Shown one piece after another: positions 19,720-28,695 of a stretch of DNA of 64,000 nt; within the stretch, counting starts at the first letter, position 1; every line of letters starts with the position of its first letter. Position numbers and translations under genes: made by a program. The DNA comes from Arthrobacter sp. U41 (GTDB taxonomy: Bacteria > Actinomycetota > Actinomycetes > Actinomycetales > Micrococcaceae), in NCBI RefSeq assembly GCF_001750145.1, contig NZ_CP015732.1, forward strand, positions 4,154,001 to 4,218,000. The letters run 5' to 3'. The notes beneath the pieces are model-generated. The model was not told the DNA's origin. It did no database searches and was given only the letters and a program-made list of their open reading frames with translations.

Positions 19720-20472
19720 TCAGTTCCTCGGTGAATCGTCGGCGGTGCCTGAAGGGGCGGCGGTGGTTTCGGTGGCTGCGGTCGTTTCGGGGGTCCCGGG
19801 GGCGGACGGCTCCTCGCCGAGGCCCAGCACACCCGGGACGACCTCGCGGAGCCGCTCCAGGCTGATGGCGCCCTGGCGGACCACCCGCAGCGGCACGGCG
19901 GTGGCATCAACAATGGTGGACGGCAGCGCGTCGGCACCCTCGGCCGGGCGCGGCCCGCCTTCAAGGTAGACCTCCACCGACTCTGCCAGCTGGGCTTCGG
20001 CGGCGGCGGCGGTCTGCGCCGCGGCCTGGCCCGTGCGGTTCGCCGAGGAGACGGCCAGCGGCCCGGTCAGCGTCAGCAGGTCCTGGGCGACGTCGTCTGC
20101 CGGGATCCGCAAGGCAACGGTGCCCTTGGTTTCGCCGAGATCCCAGTCAAGGGACGGCTGGGCGTGCAGGATCAGGGTGAGTCCGCCGGGCCAGAACGCC
20201 TCGGCAAGACGCCGCGCCTCGGGCGGAACGTCCGTGGCGAGGCCATCGAGGGCATTGAGCCTGGGGATCAGGACGGGCGGGGGCATCCTGCGGCTGCGGC
20301 CTTTGGACGCCAGCAGCAAGGTCACCGCGAGGGGGGAGAACGCATCGGCGGCGATCCCGTACACGGTGTCCGTGGGGAAGACCACGCACTTGTGCTCCCG
20401 GATGGCCCGCTGGGCGTGTTCGAGTCCTGCAGCGCGTTGCTCAGCTGCCGTGCAATCGTAGCTAGTCGTCAC
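19720..20472 (-). CDS. L-threonylcarbamoyladenylate synthase (Sua5/YrdC family)
   Basis: A 250-residue YrdC-fold enzyme that makes threonylcarbamoyl-AMP from Thr, bicarbonate and ATP for t6A37 tRNA modification. Visible: VVFPTDTVYGIAADAF, LLASKGRSRRMPPPVLI (the usual KxR of the active site), PGGLTLIL, GTVALRIPAD and PLAVSSANRTGQ, then STIVDAT and VRQGAIS. The C-terminal about 35 residues are a low-complexity Thr/Ala/Pro tail. GTG start. It is followed directly by glycosyltransferase genes. Confidence 0.92.
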   Translation of the reverse strand: MTTSYDCTAAEQRAAGLEHAQRAIREHKCVVFPTDTVYGIAADAFSPLAVTLLLASKGRSRRMPPPVLIPRLNALDGLATDVPPEARRLAEAFWPGGLTLILHAQPSLDWDLGETKGTVALRIPADDVAQDLLTLTGPLAVSSANRTGQAAAQTAAAAEAQLAESVEVYLEGGPRPAEGADALPSTIVDATAVPLRVVRQGAISLERLREVVPGVLGLGEEPSAPGTPETTAATETTAAPSGTADDSPRN

Positions 20473-20508
20473 TGGCCTATTCTTTCATCACTTCGTGCGT
20501 TGCCCTGG

Positions 20509-21381
20509 TTACCGAAGGGCAGCCGGGTCGGCGAGGACGGCACTGGTGGCCCGGTCCCTGCCGTTGAGGTCGCGATGGGTGGTCACAGCGGTCCACCGCC
20601 CGGAGCGCTCCAGCATCCCGGCAATCCAGCCGGCCTGGATTTCGGCGTGTTCCATCACGAAGTAGCCGCCGGGCACCAGCAGCCTGGCCGCGGAGGCAGC
20701 AGCCGCCGTCGGAAGTTCCATTCCGTCCGCTCCCCCGCCGTACAGTGCCTCGGGAGGATCGTGCAGTGCCACTTCGGGTTCGTTGGGGACCGCCTCGGCG
20801 GGGATGTACGGCGGGTTGGAGACCACGACGTCGAACGAACCGTTGTGCTCCGGCAGGGCATCGCGCAGATCGCCACGGATCAGGTGCACGCCGAGGGGCA
20901 GCAGGTTCCGGGCGGCCCAGGCGTGGGCAAACTCGCTGAACTCGACGGCGTAGACGTCGGAGCCGGGAACCTCGTGCGCGATTGAGCCGGCGATGGCCCC
21001 GGAACCGGTGCCAAGATCCACGACCTTGGGATGCGCCATGCCCTGCAGCCGGTCGATCACCAACTGGACCACGGATTCAGTTTCCGGGCGGGGAATGAAC
21101 ACCCCCGGCCCGACCGCCAGTTCCAGGTGGCGGAAGTGCGCGACGCCGGTGATGTGCTGCAGCGGTACGCGCCGGGCCCGATCGGCGACGAGGTCCTGGT
21201 AACCGTCCGGGGCCGGGGTGTCGCCGAGCATCAGGGCGCGGAGCCGGCCGAGCCCGACGCCGAGCAGGTGCTCGGCGAGAAGTTCGGCGTCGACCCGCGG
21301 GCTGGGGACGCCGGCGGCGGCCAGGACGGCGGTGGCCTCGCGGACCGCGTCCGCGAGGCTTGGCCCGGTGCCTTCTGTCAT
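20509..21381 (-). CDS. prmC: peptide chain release factor N5-glutamine methyltransferase PrmC
   Basis: A 290-residue SAM-dependent methyltransferase that methylates the Gln of the GGQ motif in release factors. It has an N-terminal helical domain, then the SAM motif VVDLGTGSGAIAGSI (120-134), FIPRPETE before it, and the substrate-binding NPPY at 189-192. The start is ATG 21381; a GTG immediately before it is also in frame. The gene lies 17 bp after its substrate gene prfA, a conserved pairing. Confidence 0.94.
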   Translation of the reverse strand: MTEGTGPSLADAVREATAVLAAAGVPSPRVDAELLAEHLLGVGLGRLRALMLGDTPAPDGYQDLVADRARRVPLQHITGVAHFRHLELAVGPGVFIPRPETESVVQLVIDRLQGMAHPKVVDLGTGSGAIAGSIAHEVPGSDVYAVEFSEFAHAWAARNLLPLGVHLIRGDLRDALPEHNGSFDVVVSNPPYIPAEAVPNEPEVALHDPPEALYGGGADGMELPTAAAASAARLLVPGGYFVMEHAEIQAGWIAGMLERSGRWTAVTTHRDLNGRDRATSAVLADPAALR

Positions 21382-21398
21382 CACGTTGCGGGGCCGGA

Positions 21399-22472
21399 CT
21401 AGTCGCCGATGGCGTCGAGGCGGGCCTGTTCGTCCATCTCGATGGCCGACTGGATCACCGGCTCCAGGTCGCCGTTCATGACCTGGTCCAGGTTGTAGGC
21501 CTTGTACCCGGTGCGGTGGTCAGCGATCCGGTTTTCCGGGTAGTTGTACGTCCGGATGCGCTCCGAGCGGTCCATCGTGCGGATCTGGGACTTGCGCTGG
21601 GCCGAGTTCTCGGCGTCGATCTGCTCCTGCTGGTGCGCCAGGATGCGGGCGCGGAGGACCCGCATGCCGGCTTCACGGTTCTGCAGCTGCGACTTCTCGT
21701 TCTGCATGGCCACCACGATGCCGGTGGGAAGGTGGGTGATCCGGACGGCGGAGTCGGTGGTGTTCACGGACTGGCCGCCCGGTCCGGAGGAACGGTAGAC
21801 GTCAATCTTGAGGTCGTTCTGGTTGATTTCGAGTTCTTCGGGCTCGTCCACTTCCGGAAGCACCAGCACGCCGGCTGCGGAAGTGTGGATGCGGCCCTGG
21901 GATTCCGTCACGGGAACGCGCTGCACGCGGTGCACGCCGCCTTCGAACTTGAGCCGCGCGTAAACGCCCTCGGCCGGATCGTTCGAGTTGCCCTTGATGG
22001 CCACCTGGACATCCTTGTAGCCGCCGAGGTCCGATTCGTTGGCGGAAATCATCTCGGTCTTCCAGCCGCGGGACTCCGCGTACCGGGTGTACATCCGCAG
22101 CAGGTCGGCCGCGAACAGGGCAGCCTCGTCGCCGCCTTCGCCGCCCTTGACCTCGAGGATCACGTTGCGGGCGTCGTCCGGGTCGCGCGGGATCAGGAGC
22201 CGGCGCAGCTTGGCCGCCGCCGTTTCCAGCGCAGCCTCCAGCTCGGGCACCTCAGCGGCAAACTCCGGGTCCTCCCCTGCCATTTCCTTGGCAGCCGCAA
22301 GGTCATCCTGGATGGCGTGCCAGGCGTGGTACGCCTCGACAATGCCGTTCAGCTGGGCCGAGCGCCGCCCCAACTTCCGGGCCAGCTTCTGGTCAGCATA
22401 AACAGCAGGATCCCCAAGCTGTGCCTGGATGGCGTCATGCTCATCCAACAGGCCCTGTACGGACTCAAACAT
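21399..22472 (-). CDS. prfA: peptide chain release factor 1
   Basis: A 357-residue class I release factor for UAA and UAG. The codon-recognition tripeptide is PVT (187-189, in the P(A/V)T form of RF1), and the catalytic GGQ is in [10 protein letters not shown] (232-234). Full family length. ATG at 22472 with [13 protein letters not shown]; the longer open frame upstream is not family-like. First gene of prfA-prmC-sua5, preceded by a palindromic repeat and no rpmE. Confidence 0.95.
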   Translation of the reverse strand: MFESVQGLLDEHDAIQAQLGDPAVYADQKLARKLGRRSAQLNGIVEAYHAWHAIQDDLAAAKEMAGEDPEFAAEVPELEAALETAAAKLRRLLIPRDPDDARNVILEVKGGEGGDEAALFAADLLRMYTRYAESRGWKTEMISANESDLGGYKDVQVAIKGNSNDPAEGVYARLKFEGGVHRVQRVPVTESQGRIHTSAAGVLVLPEVDEPEELEINQNDLKIDVYRSSGPGGQSVNTTDSAVRITHLPTGIVVAMQNEKSQLQNREAGMRVLRARILAHQQEQIDAENSAQRKSQIRTMDRSERIRTYNYPENRIADHRTGYKAYNLDQVMNGDLEPVIQSAIEMDEQARLDAIGD

Positions 22473-22510
22473 TTTCAAAACCTCTTTCGACTCTCTCAAG
22501 TCTAGTAACT

Positions 22511-22575
22511 GCAACGCGGGGTCACTTACCGCCCGTTCCAGGGGCCCTGATGGGCGCTAGGTGACCCCGCGTTGC
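22511..22575. repeat. palindromic intergenic element, copy A
   Basis: Two perfect 15-bp arms, GCAACGCGGGGTCAC (22511-22525) and GTGACCCCGCGTTGC (22561-22575), enclose a GC-rich centre with its own inner pairing (CGCCC with GGGCG). A clearly related element occurs at 45274-45338 with the same outer arm sequence and an inner TGGGCGC. The similarity in both arms and inner box marks them as copies of one dispersed family rather than unrelated hairpins. Here it lies between rho and prfA. Confidence 0.8.
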
Positions 22576-22617
22576 TTCTTGAAGCGGAGGAACCGGTTAA
22601 CGCAACAACCGCCCGTG

Positions 22618-22648
22618 ACATGGGCGGCCCGGGGAGGGCCGCCCATGT
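22618..22648 (-). terminator. hairpin downstream of rho
   Basis: A 13-bp perfect stem ACATGGGCGGCCC (22618-22630) and GGGCCGCCCATGT (22636-22648) with a 5-nt loop, 18 bp after the rho stop. There is no T-run, which is common for actinobacterial terminators; it may instead protect the mRNA 3' end. Confidence 0.65.
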
Positions 22649-22666
22649 CCGAGCGGTTAAGCGTCG

Positions 22667-24892
22667 CTACTTGTCGTTATCGGACTTCGCACCAAGCGTC
22701 GTCTTCTGCACCTGCATAAGGAACTCGACGTTGCTCTGGGTCTCCCGGATCTTGTTGGTCAGCAGCTCAAGGCTCTGCTGCGTTTCGAGTCCGGACAGGA
22801 CGCGGCGCAGCTTCCACATGATCTTGACTTCCTCAGGGGACAGCAGGTTTTCCTCACGGCGCGTACCGGACGCGTTGACGTCCACGGCCGGGAAGATGCG
22901 CTTGTCCGCGAGCTGGCGGGACAGGCGCAGTTCCATGTTGCCGGTTCCCTTGAACTCCTCGAAGATGACCTCATCCATCTTGGAGCCGGTCTCGACGAGA
23001 GCCGTTGCCAGGATGGTCAGTGAGCCACCGTTTTCGATGTTGCGGGCTGCACCGAAGAAGCGCTTCGGCGGGTACAGCGCTGCCGAGTCGACACCACCGG
23101 AGAGGATGCGGCCGGAAGCCGGTGCCGCCAGGTTGTAGGCGCGGCCCAGGCGGGTCATCGAGTCGAGGAGAACCACAACGTCCATGCCCATTTCCACGAG
23201 GCGCTTCGCACGCTCGATGGACAGTTCGGCCACGGTCGTGTGGTCGTCGGCGGGACGGTCGAAGGTGGAGGCGATGACCTCGCCCTTGACGGTGCGCTGC
23301 ATGTCCGTGACTTCTTCAGGGCGTTCGTCAACGAGCACCATCATGAGGTGGACCTCAGGATTGTTAATGGTGATGGCGTTGGCGATGGACTGCAGGATGA
23401 GCGTCTTGCCGGCCTTCGGCGGCGAAACGATCAGGCCGCGCTGGCCCTTGCCGATCGGGGCAACCAGGTCGATGACGCGGGGACCGATCTTCTTGGGGTC
23501 CGTCTCAAGGCGCAGGCGCTCGGAGGGATACAGCGGGACGAGCTTCGCGAATTCGACGCGGTCCTTGAGTTCCTCGGGGGTTTTGCCGTTGACGGAGGTG
23601 ACCCGGACCAGGGCGTTGAACTTCTGGCGGGCGGTCAGCTGGCTGCGGTCTTCGCCTTCACGCGGTGCGCGGATGGCTCCGACGACGGCGTCGCCCTTGC
23701 GCAGGTTGTACTTCTTGACCTGGGCGAGGGACACGTAGACGTCGTTCGGGCCCGGCAGGTAGCCGGAGGTGCGGATGAACGCGTAGTTCTCCAGCACGTC
23801 CAGGATGCCGGCGACAGGCAGCAGGACGTCGTCCTCGGTGACCTCGACGTCGTCGACGTCCGGTCCCTGGACGCGTCCCCGACGGCGGTCGTTGCGGTCG
23901 CGGAAGCGGTCGTTGCGCGAGGTGTTGTCGCGGCTGTCCTGCCCCCCGGAGCGTTCGGGACGGTCGTTGCGGTCGTTGCGGTCACGCCGGTTGCGGCGGT
24001 TCCGGCGGCTGCCGCCGTCACTGTCGTCGTTGTCGCGGTTGCTCTCGCGGGTGGCGGTGCTCTCGCGGGCCCCTGCAGACTCGTCGCGGCCGCCGCGGGT
24101 GCGGGTGCTCTCACGGCGCTGGCCGTCTTCGCTGCCCTGTTCGGCCTGGCGCTGTTCGGAACGCTGTTCCGTACGCTGTTCGGTGCGGTCGGCCTGGCGC
24201 TGTTCGGAACGCTGTTCCGTACGCTGTTCGGTGCGGTCGGCCTGGCGCTGCTCGCCGGAAGGCTGCTCGGCCGGGGCCTCGACAACTGCTGCGGCCTGGG
24301 CTGCACCCTGGCCCGAAGTCTGCACTGAGCCCTGTCCTCCGGACTGCTCGGCAGCTTCGCCGCGGCGGCGGTTGCGGGTGCGGGGCTGGCGGGTGCGTTC
24401 GCCGGCGTCCGTCCCGGACTGCACTGCGCCGGCCTCGGCGGGAGCAACAGGAGCCTCCGCTGCAGGAGCGGCTGCGGCCGGGGCCTCGGCTGCGGGGGTT
24501 GTGATGACCCCGTCGCTGCCGGCGCGGCGGCTGCGGCCACGGCCACGGGCACGCGGGTTTTCCTGTGCCGGGGCTTCGGCCTCGGTGGCGGCAGCGGGTG
24601 CGGCGGCCGGAGCCGCGGCCCGGGAGACGGAACCGTTGTCGGTCGCCTTTTCAGCGGCGCGGGCCGGAGCCTTGCTCACGGGAGTGCCGGCGCGGTGGGC
24701 GGAAATGGCCGACACGAGATCGCCCTTCCGCATCCGGGAACCGCCGGAAATCCCCAGCTGGCTGGCAAGAGCCTGGAGCTGTGCGAGCTTGAGGCCGGCA
24801 AGGCCGCTGCTCTTGGCGGGTGCTGCCGTTGACGATCCGGCAGCAGAAGATGATGTTTCCACAGCTGAAGACAGCTCAGTGGTTTCGGTCAC
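22667..24892 (-). CDS. rho: transcription termination factor Rho
   Basis: A 741-residue Rho hexamer subunit. Residues about 30-75 form the Rho N-terminal SAP-like domain (LAQLQALASQLGISGGSRMRK), then an Ala/Gln/Arg/Asp-rich insert of about 270 residues, the cold-shock-like RNA-binding domain (GILDVLENYAFIRTSGYLPGPNDVYVS) and the ATPase core with a P-loop PPKAGKT near residue 490, VLLDSMTRLGRAYN and GGVDSAALYPPKRFFG. Long Arg-rich inserts are typical of actinobacterial Rho and widen RNA binding. The insert contains a 16-residue exact tandem duplication (see 24141-24236). The SPPKAGKT and GGVDS segments look normal. Confidence 0.95.
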   Translation of the reverse strand: MTETTELSSAVETSSSAAGSSTAAPAKSSGLAGLKLAQLQALASQLGISGGSRMRKGDLVSAISAHRAGTPVSKAPARAAEKATDNGSVSRAAAPAAAPAAATEAEAPAQENPRARGRGRSRRAGSDGVITTPAAEAPAAAAPAAEAPVAPAEAGAVQSGTDAGERTRQPRTRNRRRGEAAEQSGGQGSVQTSGQGAAQAAAVVEAPAEQPSGEQRQADRTEQRTEQRSEQRQADRTEQRTEQRSEQRQAEQGSEDGQRRESTRTRGGRDESAGARESTATRESNRDNDDSDGGSRRNRRNRRDRNDRNDRPERSGGQDSRDNTSRNDRFRDRNDRRRGRVQGPDVDDVEVTEDDVLLPVAGILDVLENYAFIRTSGYLPGPNDVYVSLAQVKKYNLRKGDAVVGAIRAPREGEDRSQLTARQKFNALVRVTSVNGKTPEELKDRVEFAKLVPLYPSERLRLETDPKKIGPRVIDLVAPIGKGQRGLIVSPPKAGKTLILQSIANAITINNPEVHLMMVLVDERPEEVTDMQRTVKGEVIASTFDRPADDHTTVAELSIERAKRLVEMGMDVVVLLDSMTRLGRAYNLAAPASGRILSGGVDSAALYPPKRFFGAARNIENGGSLTILATALVETGSKMDEVIFEEFKGTGNMELRLSRQLADKRIFPAVDVNASGTRREENLLSPEEVKIMWKLRRVLSGLETQQSLELLTNKIRETQSNVEFLMQVQKTTLGAKSDNDK
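24141..24250 (-). repeat. 48-bp exact tandem repeat inside rho
   Basis: Two exact 48-bp copies (24141-24188 and 24189-24236) plus the first 14 bp of a third (24237-24250). They encode the 16-residue unit QADRTEQRTEQRSEQR twice in the low-complexity RNA-binding insert. The reading frame is kept because 48 is a multiple of three. Confidence 0.95.
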
Positions 24893-25216
24893 GAAGGATC
24901 CTTCCCCCTCGACGGCGTCCAGACTAGGAGCTGGACGCGATGATTTGATCTGGGCTGCAGTTCAGATCTGCAGCCGGGATTTCGGCCTTGCCGGATGGAT
25001 ATTGGCCAGCACGGCCGGATATTGCTTCACCTGGCGCGTTCCGGAAGAAATGGAACGGCGGGCTGACTTTTCAGGGGTGCAGAGATTAATTCTGCGGATT
25101 CCTGCGACAGACCAAAAGCAGGTGGCACCGGAAAATATTGCGCAGTGAAAGATGAGAGAGGCAACTGGGCCAACATCGCGGTCTTTTGAACAGTAACTAA
25201 ATTACCGCCTGCGTGA
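24893..25216 (-). promoter_or_regulatory. rho leader and promoter region with two hairpins
   Basis: This 324-bp gap between thrB and rho has no gene. Close to rho lie two perfect stems: GCGTCCAG (24915-24922) with CTGGACGC (24931-24938), loop 8 nt, and GGCTGCAG (24953-24960) with CTGCAGCC (24968-24975), loop 7 nt. They would sit in the rho 5' leader, where autoregulation of rho is known in other bacteria. The half near thrB is AT-richer (25120-25210) and could hold the promoter, but I cannot assign boxes. Confidence 0.4.
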
Positions 25217-26203
25217 TTACCGCCGGTGCACTTCCACTTTAGCACCTTCAACGTCCACGGCCAGCTTCATCACACGCCAGCCCACGTCCGGCGTGTTGCC
25301 CGAGGTGAAGGCGCCGATGAACTCGACGGCGGCCCCGGCCTGCGCTTCCCCATTGGCAAGGACCAGCACGGTGGGGCCGGCCCCCGAGACGACGGCGGCA
25401 AAGCCTGCCCGCCGCAGGGCGGCGATGAGGTCCGCGCTGGGCCGCATCGCTTCGGCGCGGTAGCTCTGATGCAGGTAATCCTCGGTGCCGGCAAGCAGCA
25501 GTTCCGGCTTCTGCGTCATGGCGAGGATCAGCAGGGCCGCACGCCCCGAATTCATCGCCGCGGCGTGGTGGCCCACCGAGGCGGGCAGCAACGCCCGCGC
25601 GACTTCGGTGGACAGCTCAAAGTCCGGCACGGCAACCACGGGGATAACCGCGGAGGCAACCGCGGCGCAGGTGCTGCTGTACTGGTCACTGTCCTGCCAG
25701 GACAGCGCCAGTCCGCCGAAAATCGCCGGTGCGACGTTGTCGGGGTGGCCTTCCATCTCGCTCGTGAGCTGCAGGACCCAGTCCTTGCCCCGGCGGGACG
25801 CTTCCGGTACCAGGGCATTGGCGGCGGTCACGGCGGCAACCACGGCGCAGGCCGAGGAGCCCAGGCCGCGGCCGTGCGGATTGACGTTGTCTGCCGTGAT
25901 TCTCAGGCCCGCGTGCCGGAAGCCGAGGCGGTGCAGGGCCTCAGTGATGGCTTTGACGACCAGGTGGCTGGCGTCGCGGGGCAGGGATTCGGCCCCTTCA
26001 CCGCTGAGCTCAAATTCCAGCGCCCCGCTGTCCAGGGTTTCCACCGTCAGGGTGTCGAACAGCGTCAGCGCCAGGCCGAGGCTGTCATACCCGGGGCCGA
26101 GGTTCGCGCTCGTGGCCGGTACACGGACCGTCACGAGCTGCCCGGCCGGAACCGCCGGCGTGTCGGCGGCGGACTCGGCCGGGATGGTGAGGGTGGTTTC
26201 CAC
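25217..26203 (-). CDS. thrB: homoserine kinase
   Basis: A 328-residue GHMP kinase that phosphorylates homoserine with ATP in threonine synthesis. Motif 1 PATSANLGPGYDSLGLAL, motif 2 PHGRGLGSSACAVV (ATP loop) and motif 3 AVVSGAGPTVLVL are all present. GTG start at 26203, 2 nt after the thrC stop; the frame is open upstream inside thrC but is not family-like. Last gene of the argS-lysA-hom-thrC-thrB run. Confidence 0.94.
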   Translation of the reverse strand: METTLTIPAESAADTPAVPAGQLVTVRVPATSANLGPGYDSLGLALTLFDTLTVETLDSGALEFELSGEGAESLPRDASHLVVKAITEALHRLGFRHAGLRITADNVNPHGRGLGSSACAVVAAVTAANALVPEASRRGKDWVLQLTSEMEGHPDNVAPAIFGGLALSWQDSDQYSSTCAAVASAVIPVVAVPDFELSTEVARALLPASVGHHAAAMNSGRAALLILAMTQKPELLLAGTEDYLHQSYRAEAMRPSADLIAALRRAGFAAVVSGAGPTVLVLANGEAQAGAAVEFIGAFTSGNTPDVGWRVMKLAVDVEGAKVEVHRR

Positions 26204-26205
26204 GG

Positions 26206-27312
26206 TTATTTTTCTTCCAGTCCCAGGGCTGTGGCCACGGTGACCACGTCGTTCGAGACCTTCACGGGCTCCACTTCGCTGCCATCCTCGGTGCGGAGCG
26301 CCCACTGCGGGTCCTTGAGGCCATGGCCGGTGACGGTGATGACGATGGTCTTGCCGGCCGGCACTTCGCCTGCCGCGTGCTTCTTGATCAGGCCGGCGAC
26401 ACCGGCAGCGGAGCCCGGTTCGACGAAGACGCCTTCGCGGGCGGACAGCCAGCGGTGGGCGGACAGGATTTCCTCGTCGGTCACGGCCTCAATCAGGCCG
26501 CCTGATTCATCCCGCGCGGCGATGGCGCTGTCCCAGGACGCGGGGTTGCCGATCCGGATGGCGGTCGCGATCGTGTCGGGCTCCATGATCGGGTGGCCTG
26601 CGACGAACGGTGCCGCGCCGGCTGCCTGGAAGCCCCACATGACCGGGGTCCTGGTGGAGACTGCGGCCAGTGTGCCGGCCGTGGCGGACTCGAACGGCGC
26701 GCAGTATTCCTTGTAGCCCTTCCAGTACGCGGTGATGTTACCGGCGTTGCCGACCGGGAGCACGTGGAAGTCGGGTGCGTCTCCGAGCCAGTCGACCACT
26801 TCGAAGGCGCCGGTCTTCTGGCCCTCGATCCGGGCCGGGTTGACCGAGTTGACCAGGAACACCGGGTAGGACTCCCCCAGCTTGCGGGCAATGTCGAGGC
26901 AGTCATCGAAGTTGCCGTCGACCTGCAGCAGGGTTGCGCCGTGCGCGATCGCCTGGCTGAGCTTGCCCATCGAGATCTTTCCCTCGGGCACGAGGACCAC
27001 GCACTTCAGCCCGGCCGCCGTGGCGTACGCGGCGGCGGACGCTGAGGTGTTGCCGGTGGAGGCACACACCACGGCCTTGGCGCCGGCGGCCACCGCGGCC
27101 GTCATGGCCATGGTCATGCCGCGGTCCTTGAAGGAGCCCGTCGGGTTCATGCCCTCGACCTTGAGGTAGACATCGCTGCCGGTGAGCGCGGAGAGCTGCT
27201 GCGCGTGAACGAGCGGGGTGCCGCCCTCCCCGAGGGTGATTACCTGCGTCGCCTCGGTGACGGGCAGGCGTTCGGCGTATTCGCGGATAACGCCGCGCCA
27301 TTGGTGAGCCAC
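26206..27312 (-). CDS. thrC: threonine synthase
   Basis: A 368-residue PLP enzyme that converts O-phosphohomoserine to threonine. The PLP lysine is in GSFKDRG (Lys62), the phosphate-binding loop is [14 protein letters not shown], and [15 protein letters not shown] is the Asn-containing loop. Shorter class, as in Mycobacterium, without an N-terminal regulatory domain. It is directly adjacent to hom (0 bp gap). Confidence 0.95.
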   Translation of the reverse strand: MAHQWRGVIREYAERLPVTEATQVITLGEGGTPLVHAQQLSALTGSDVYLKVEGMNPTGSFKDRGMTMAMTAAVAAGAKAVVCASTGNTSASAAAYATAAGLKCVVLVPEGKISMGKLSQAIAHGATLLQVDGNFDDCLDIARKLGESYPVFLVNSVNPARIEGQKTGAFEVVDWLGDAPDFHVLPVGNAGNITAYWKGYKEYCAPFESATAGTLAAVSTRTPVMWGFQAAGAAPFVAGHPIMEPDTIATAIRIGNPASWDSAIAARDESGGLIEAVTDEEILSAHRWLSAREGVFVEPGSAAGVAGLIKKHAAGEVPAGKTIVITVTGHGLKDPQWALRTEDGSEVEPVKVSNDVVTVATALGLEEK

Positions 27313-28695
27313 TTAGACTCCTTCTACCCGCAGTACGGATGTAACGGAATTGATGACGTCCAGGCCCTTGACGGCCTCGACGGTGGCCGCAAGTGCAGCC
27401 TCGCTTGCGCGGTGGGTAACGATCCGGAGCTCTGCAGATTCGATGTTGGAATCCGCATCGCGGTGGATGGTCTGCCGCATGATTTCAATGGAGACGCCGT
27501 GCTCGGCGAAGAGCTGGGCAATCTTTGCCAGCACACCGGGCTGGTCCGCGACGTCGAGGCCGATGTAGTAGCTGGTCACCGCGGCGGTGATGGGCAGCGC
27601 AACGACCTGTCCCGTTGTGGTCTCGGCGCGGCCCGGGCCGCCGAGGACGATGCTGCGGGCGGCGGAGACGAGGTCGCCCATCACGGCGGACGCGGTCGGC
27701 TTTCCGCCGGCGCCCTGGCCGTAGAACATCAGTTCGCCGGCGTTTTCGGCTTCGATAAAGACGGCGTTGAACGCGCCGTGGACAGCGGCCAGCGGGTGTT
27801 CGCGCGGCAGCAGCGTGGGGTGCACGCGGACGGAGACCCCGATATCCCCGTTGGCGTCCGTATCCGTGCCTGTTTTTGTGCCTGTTTCCATGCCTGTTTT
27901 TGTGCCTGTTTCCATGCCTGCGGCAGTCAGCTTCTCGGCGATTGCCAGCAGCTTGATGACAAATCCGGCGTCCTTTGCCGCTGCGATGTCCGCGGCGGTG
28001 ACGGAGCTGATGCCTTCGCAGTACACGTCATCGAGGGAGAAACGGGTGTGGAAGGAGAGCGAGGCAAGGATCGCGGCCTTGGAGGCGGCGTCGTAGCCCT
28101 CGACGTCGGCGGTGGGGTCGGCTTCCGCGTAGCCCAGGCGCTGCGCCTGGGCCAGCGCGTCGGAGAACTGCGCGCCGGTGGAATCCATCTGGTCCAGGAT
28201 GAAGTTGGTGGTTCCGTTGACGATGCCGAGCACCCGGGTGATCCGGTCACCGGAGAGGCTGTCACGGATGGGCCGCAGAATGGGGATGGCACCGGCGACC
28301 GCGGCTTCGTAGGAGAGCTGCACACCGGCTTTGTCCGCTTCCTCATGGAGAGTCGGGCCGTCCTTGGCAACGAGTGCCTTGTTGCCGGTGACAACACAGG
28401 CGCCGTTCTGCATCGCGGTCAGGATCAGGGTCCGGGCCGGTTCGATCCCGCCCATCAGTTCGATCACCAGGTCGGCGTCCTTGACCAGGGTCTCGGCGTC
28501 GGTGGTGAACAGCCCGCGGGGCAGTTCGACCTCCCGGGGGGCGTCGAGATTGCGCACTGCGATGCCGACCAGCTTCAGGCGGGCACCGGCGCGCGATGCC
28601 AGCATGTCGGCGTCGTCAAGGAGAATCCGCGCAACCTGGGCCCCAACGTTGCCACAGCCCAGCAGGGCTACTTTCAGGGTTCGCAATTCGGTCAT
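27313..28695 (-). CDS. hom: homoserine dehydrogenase with C-terminal ACT domain
   Basis: A 460-residue enzyme reducing aspartate semialdehyde to homoserine. The NAD(P) motif LLGCGNVGAQV is near residue 12, followed by TGNKALVA (catalytic Lys), GIVNGTTNFIL and AEADPTADVEGYDAASK. The C-terminal ACT domain (DVADQPGVLAKIAQLF) indicates feedback control by threonine. Between the catalytic part and the segment VRVHPTLLP there is a low-complexity insert (about 260-284, METGTKTG repeated) coded by tandem repeats, not expected in the family. ATG 28695 directly follows the lysA stop. Confidence 0.95.
   Translation of the reverse strand: MTELRTLKVALLGCGNVGAQVARILLDDADMLASRAGARLKLVGIAVRNLDAPREVELPRGLFTTDAETLVKDADLVIELMGGIEPARTLILTAMQNGACVVTGNKALVAKDGPTLHEEADKAGVQLSYEAAVAGAIPILRPIRDSLSGDRITRVLGIVNGTTNFILDQMDSTGAQFSDALAQAQRLGYAEADPTADVEGYDAASKAAILASLSFHTRFSLDDVYCEGISSVTAADIAAAKDAGFVIKLLAIAEKLTAAGMETGTKTGMETGTKTGTDTDANGDIGVSVRVHPTLLPREHPLAAVHGAFNAVFIEAENAGELMFYGQGAGGKPTASAVMGDLVSAARSIVLGGPGRAETTTGQVVALPITAAVTSYYIGLDVADQPGVLAKIAQLFAEHGVSIEIMRQTIHRDADSNIESAELRIVTHRASEAALAATVEAVKGLDVINSVTSVLRVEGV
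27867..27914 (-). repeat. 24-bp tandem repeat inside hom
   Basis: Two exact copies of a 24-bp unit (27867-27890, 27891-27914), each itself made of two similar 12-bp units beginning TGCCTGTTT, followed by a further TGCCTG. It codes METGTKTG twice in the hom protein. Base composition (T-rich on the plus strand) differs from the surrounding gene. Confidence 0.93.

Noticed and set aside
24141..24250. Repeats in rho considered as CRISPR-like or minisatellite outside genes
   Set aside because: They are in frame, without spacers, and code for protein repeats.
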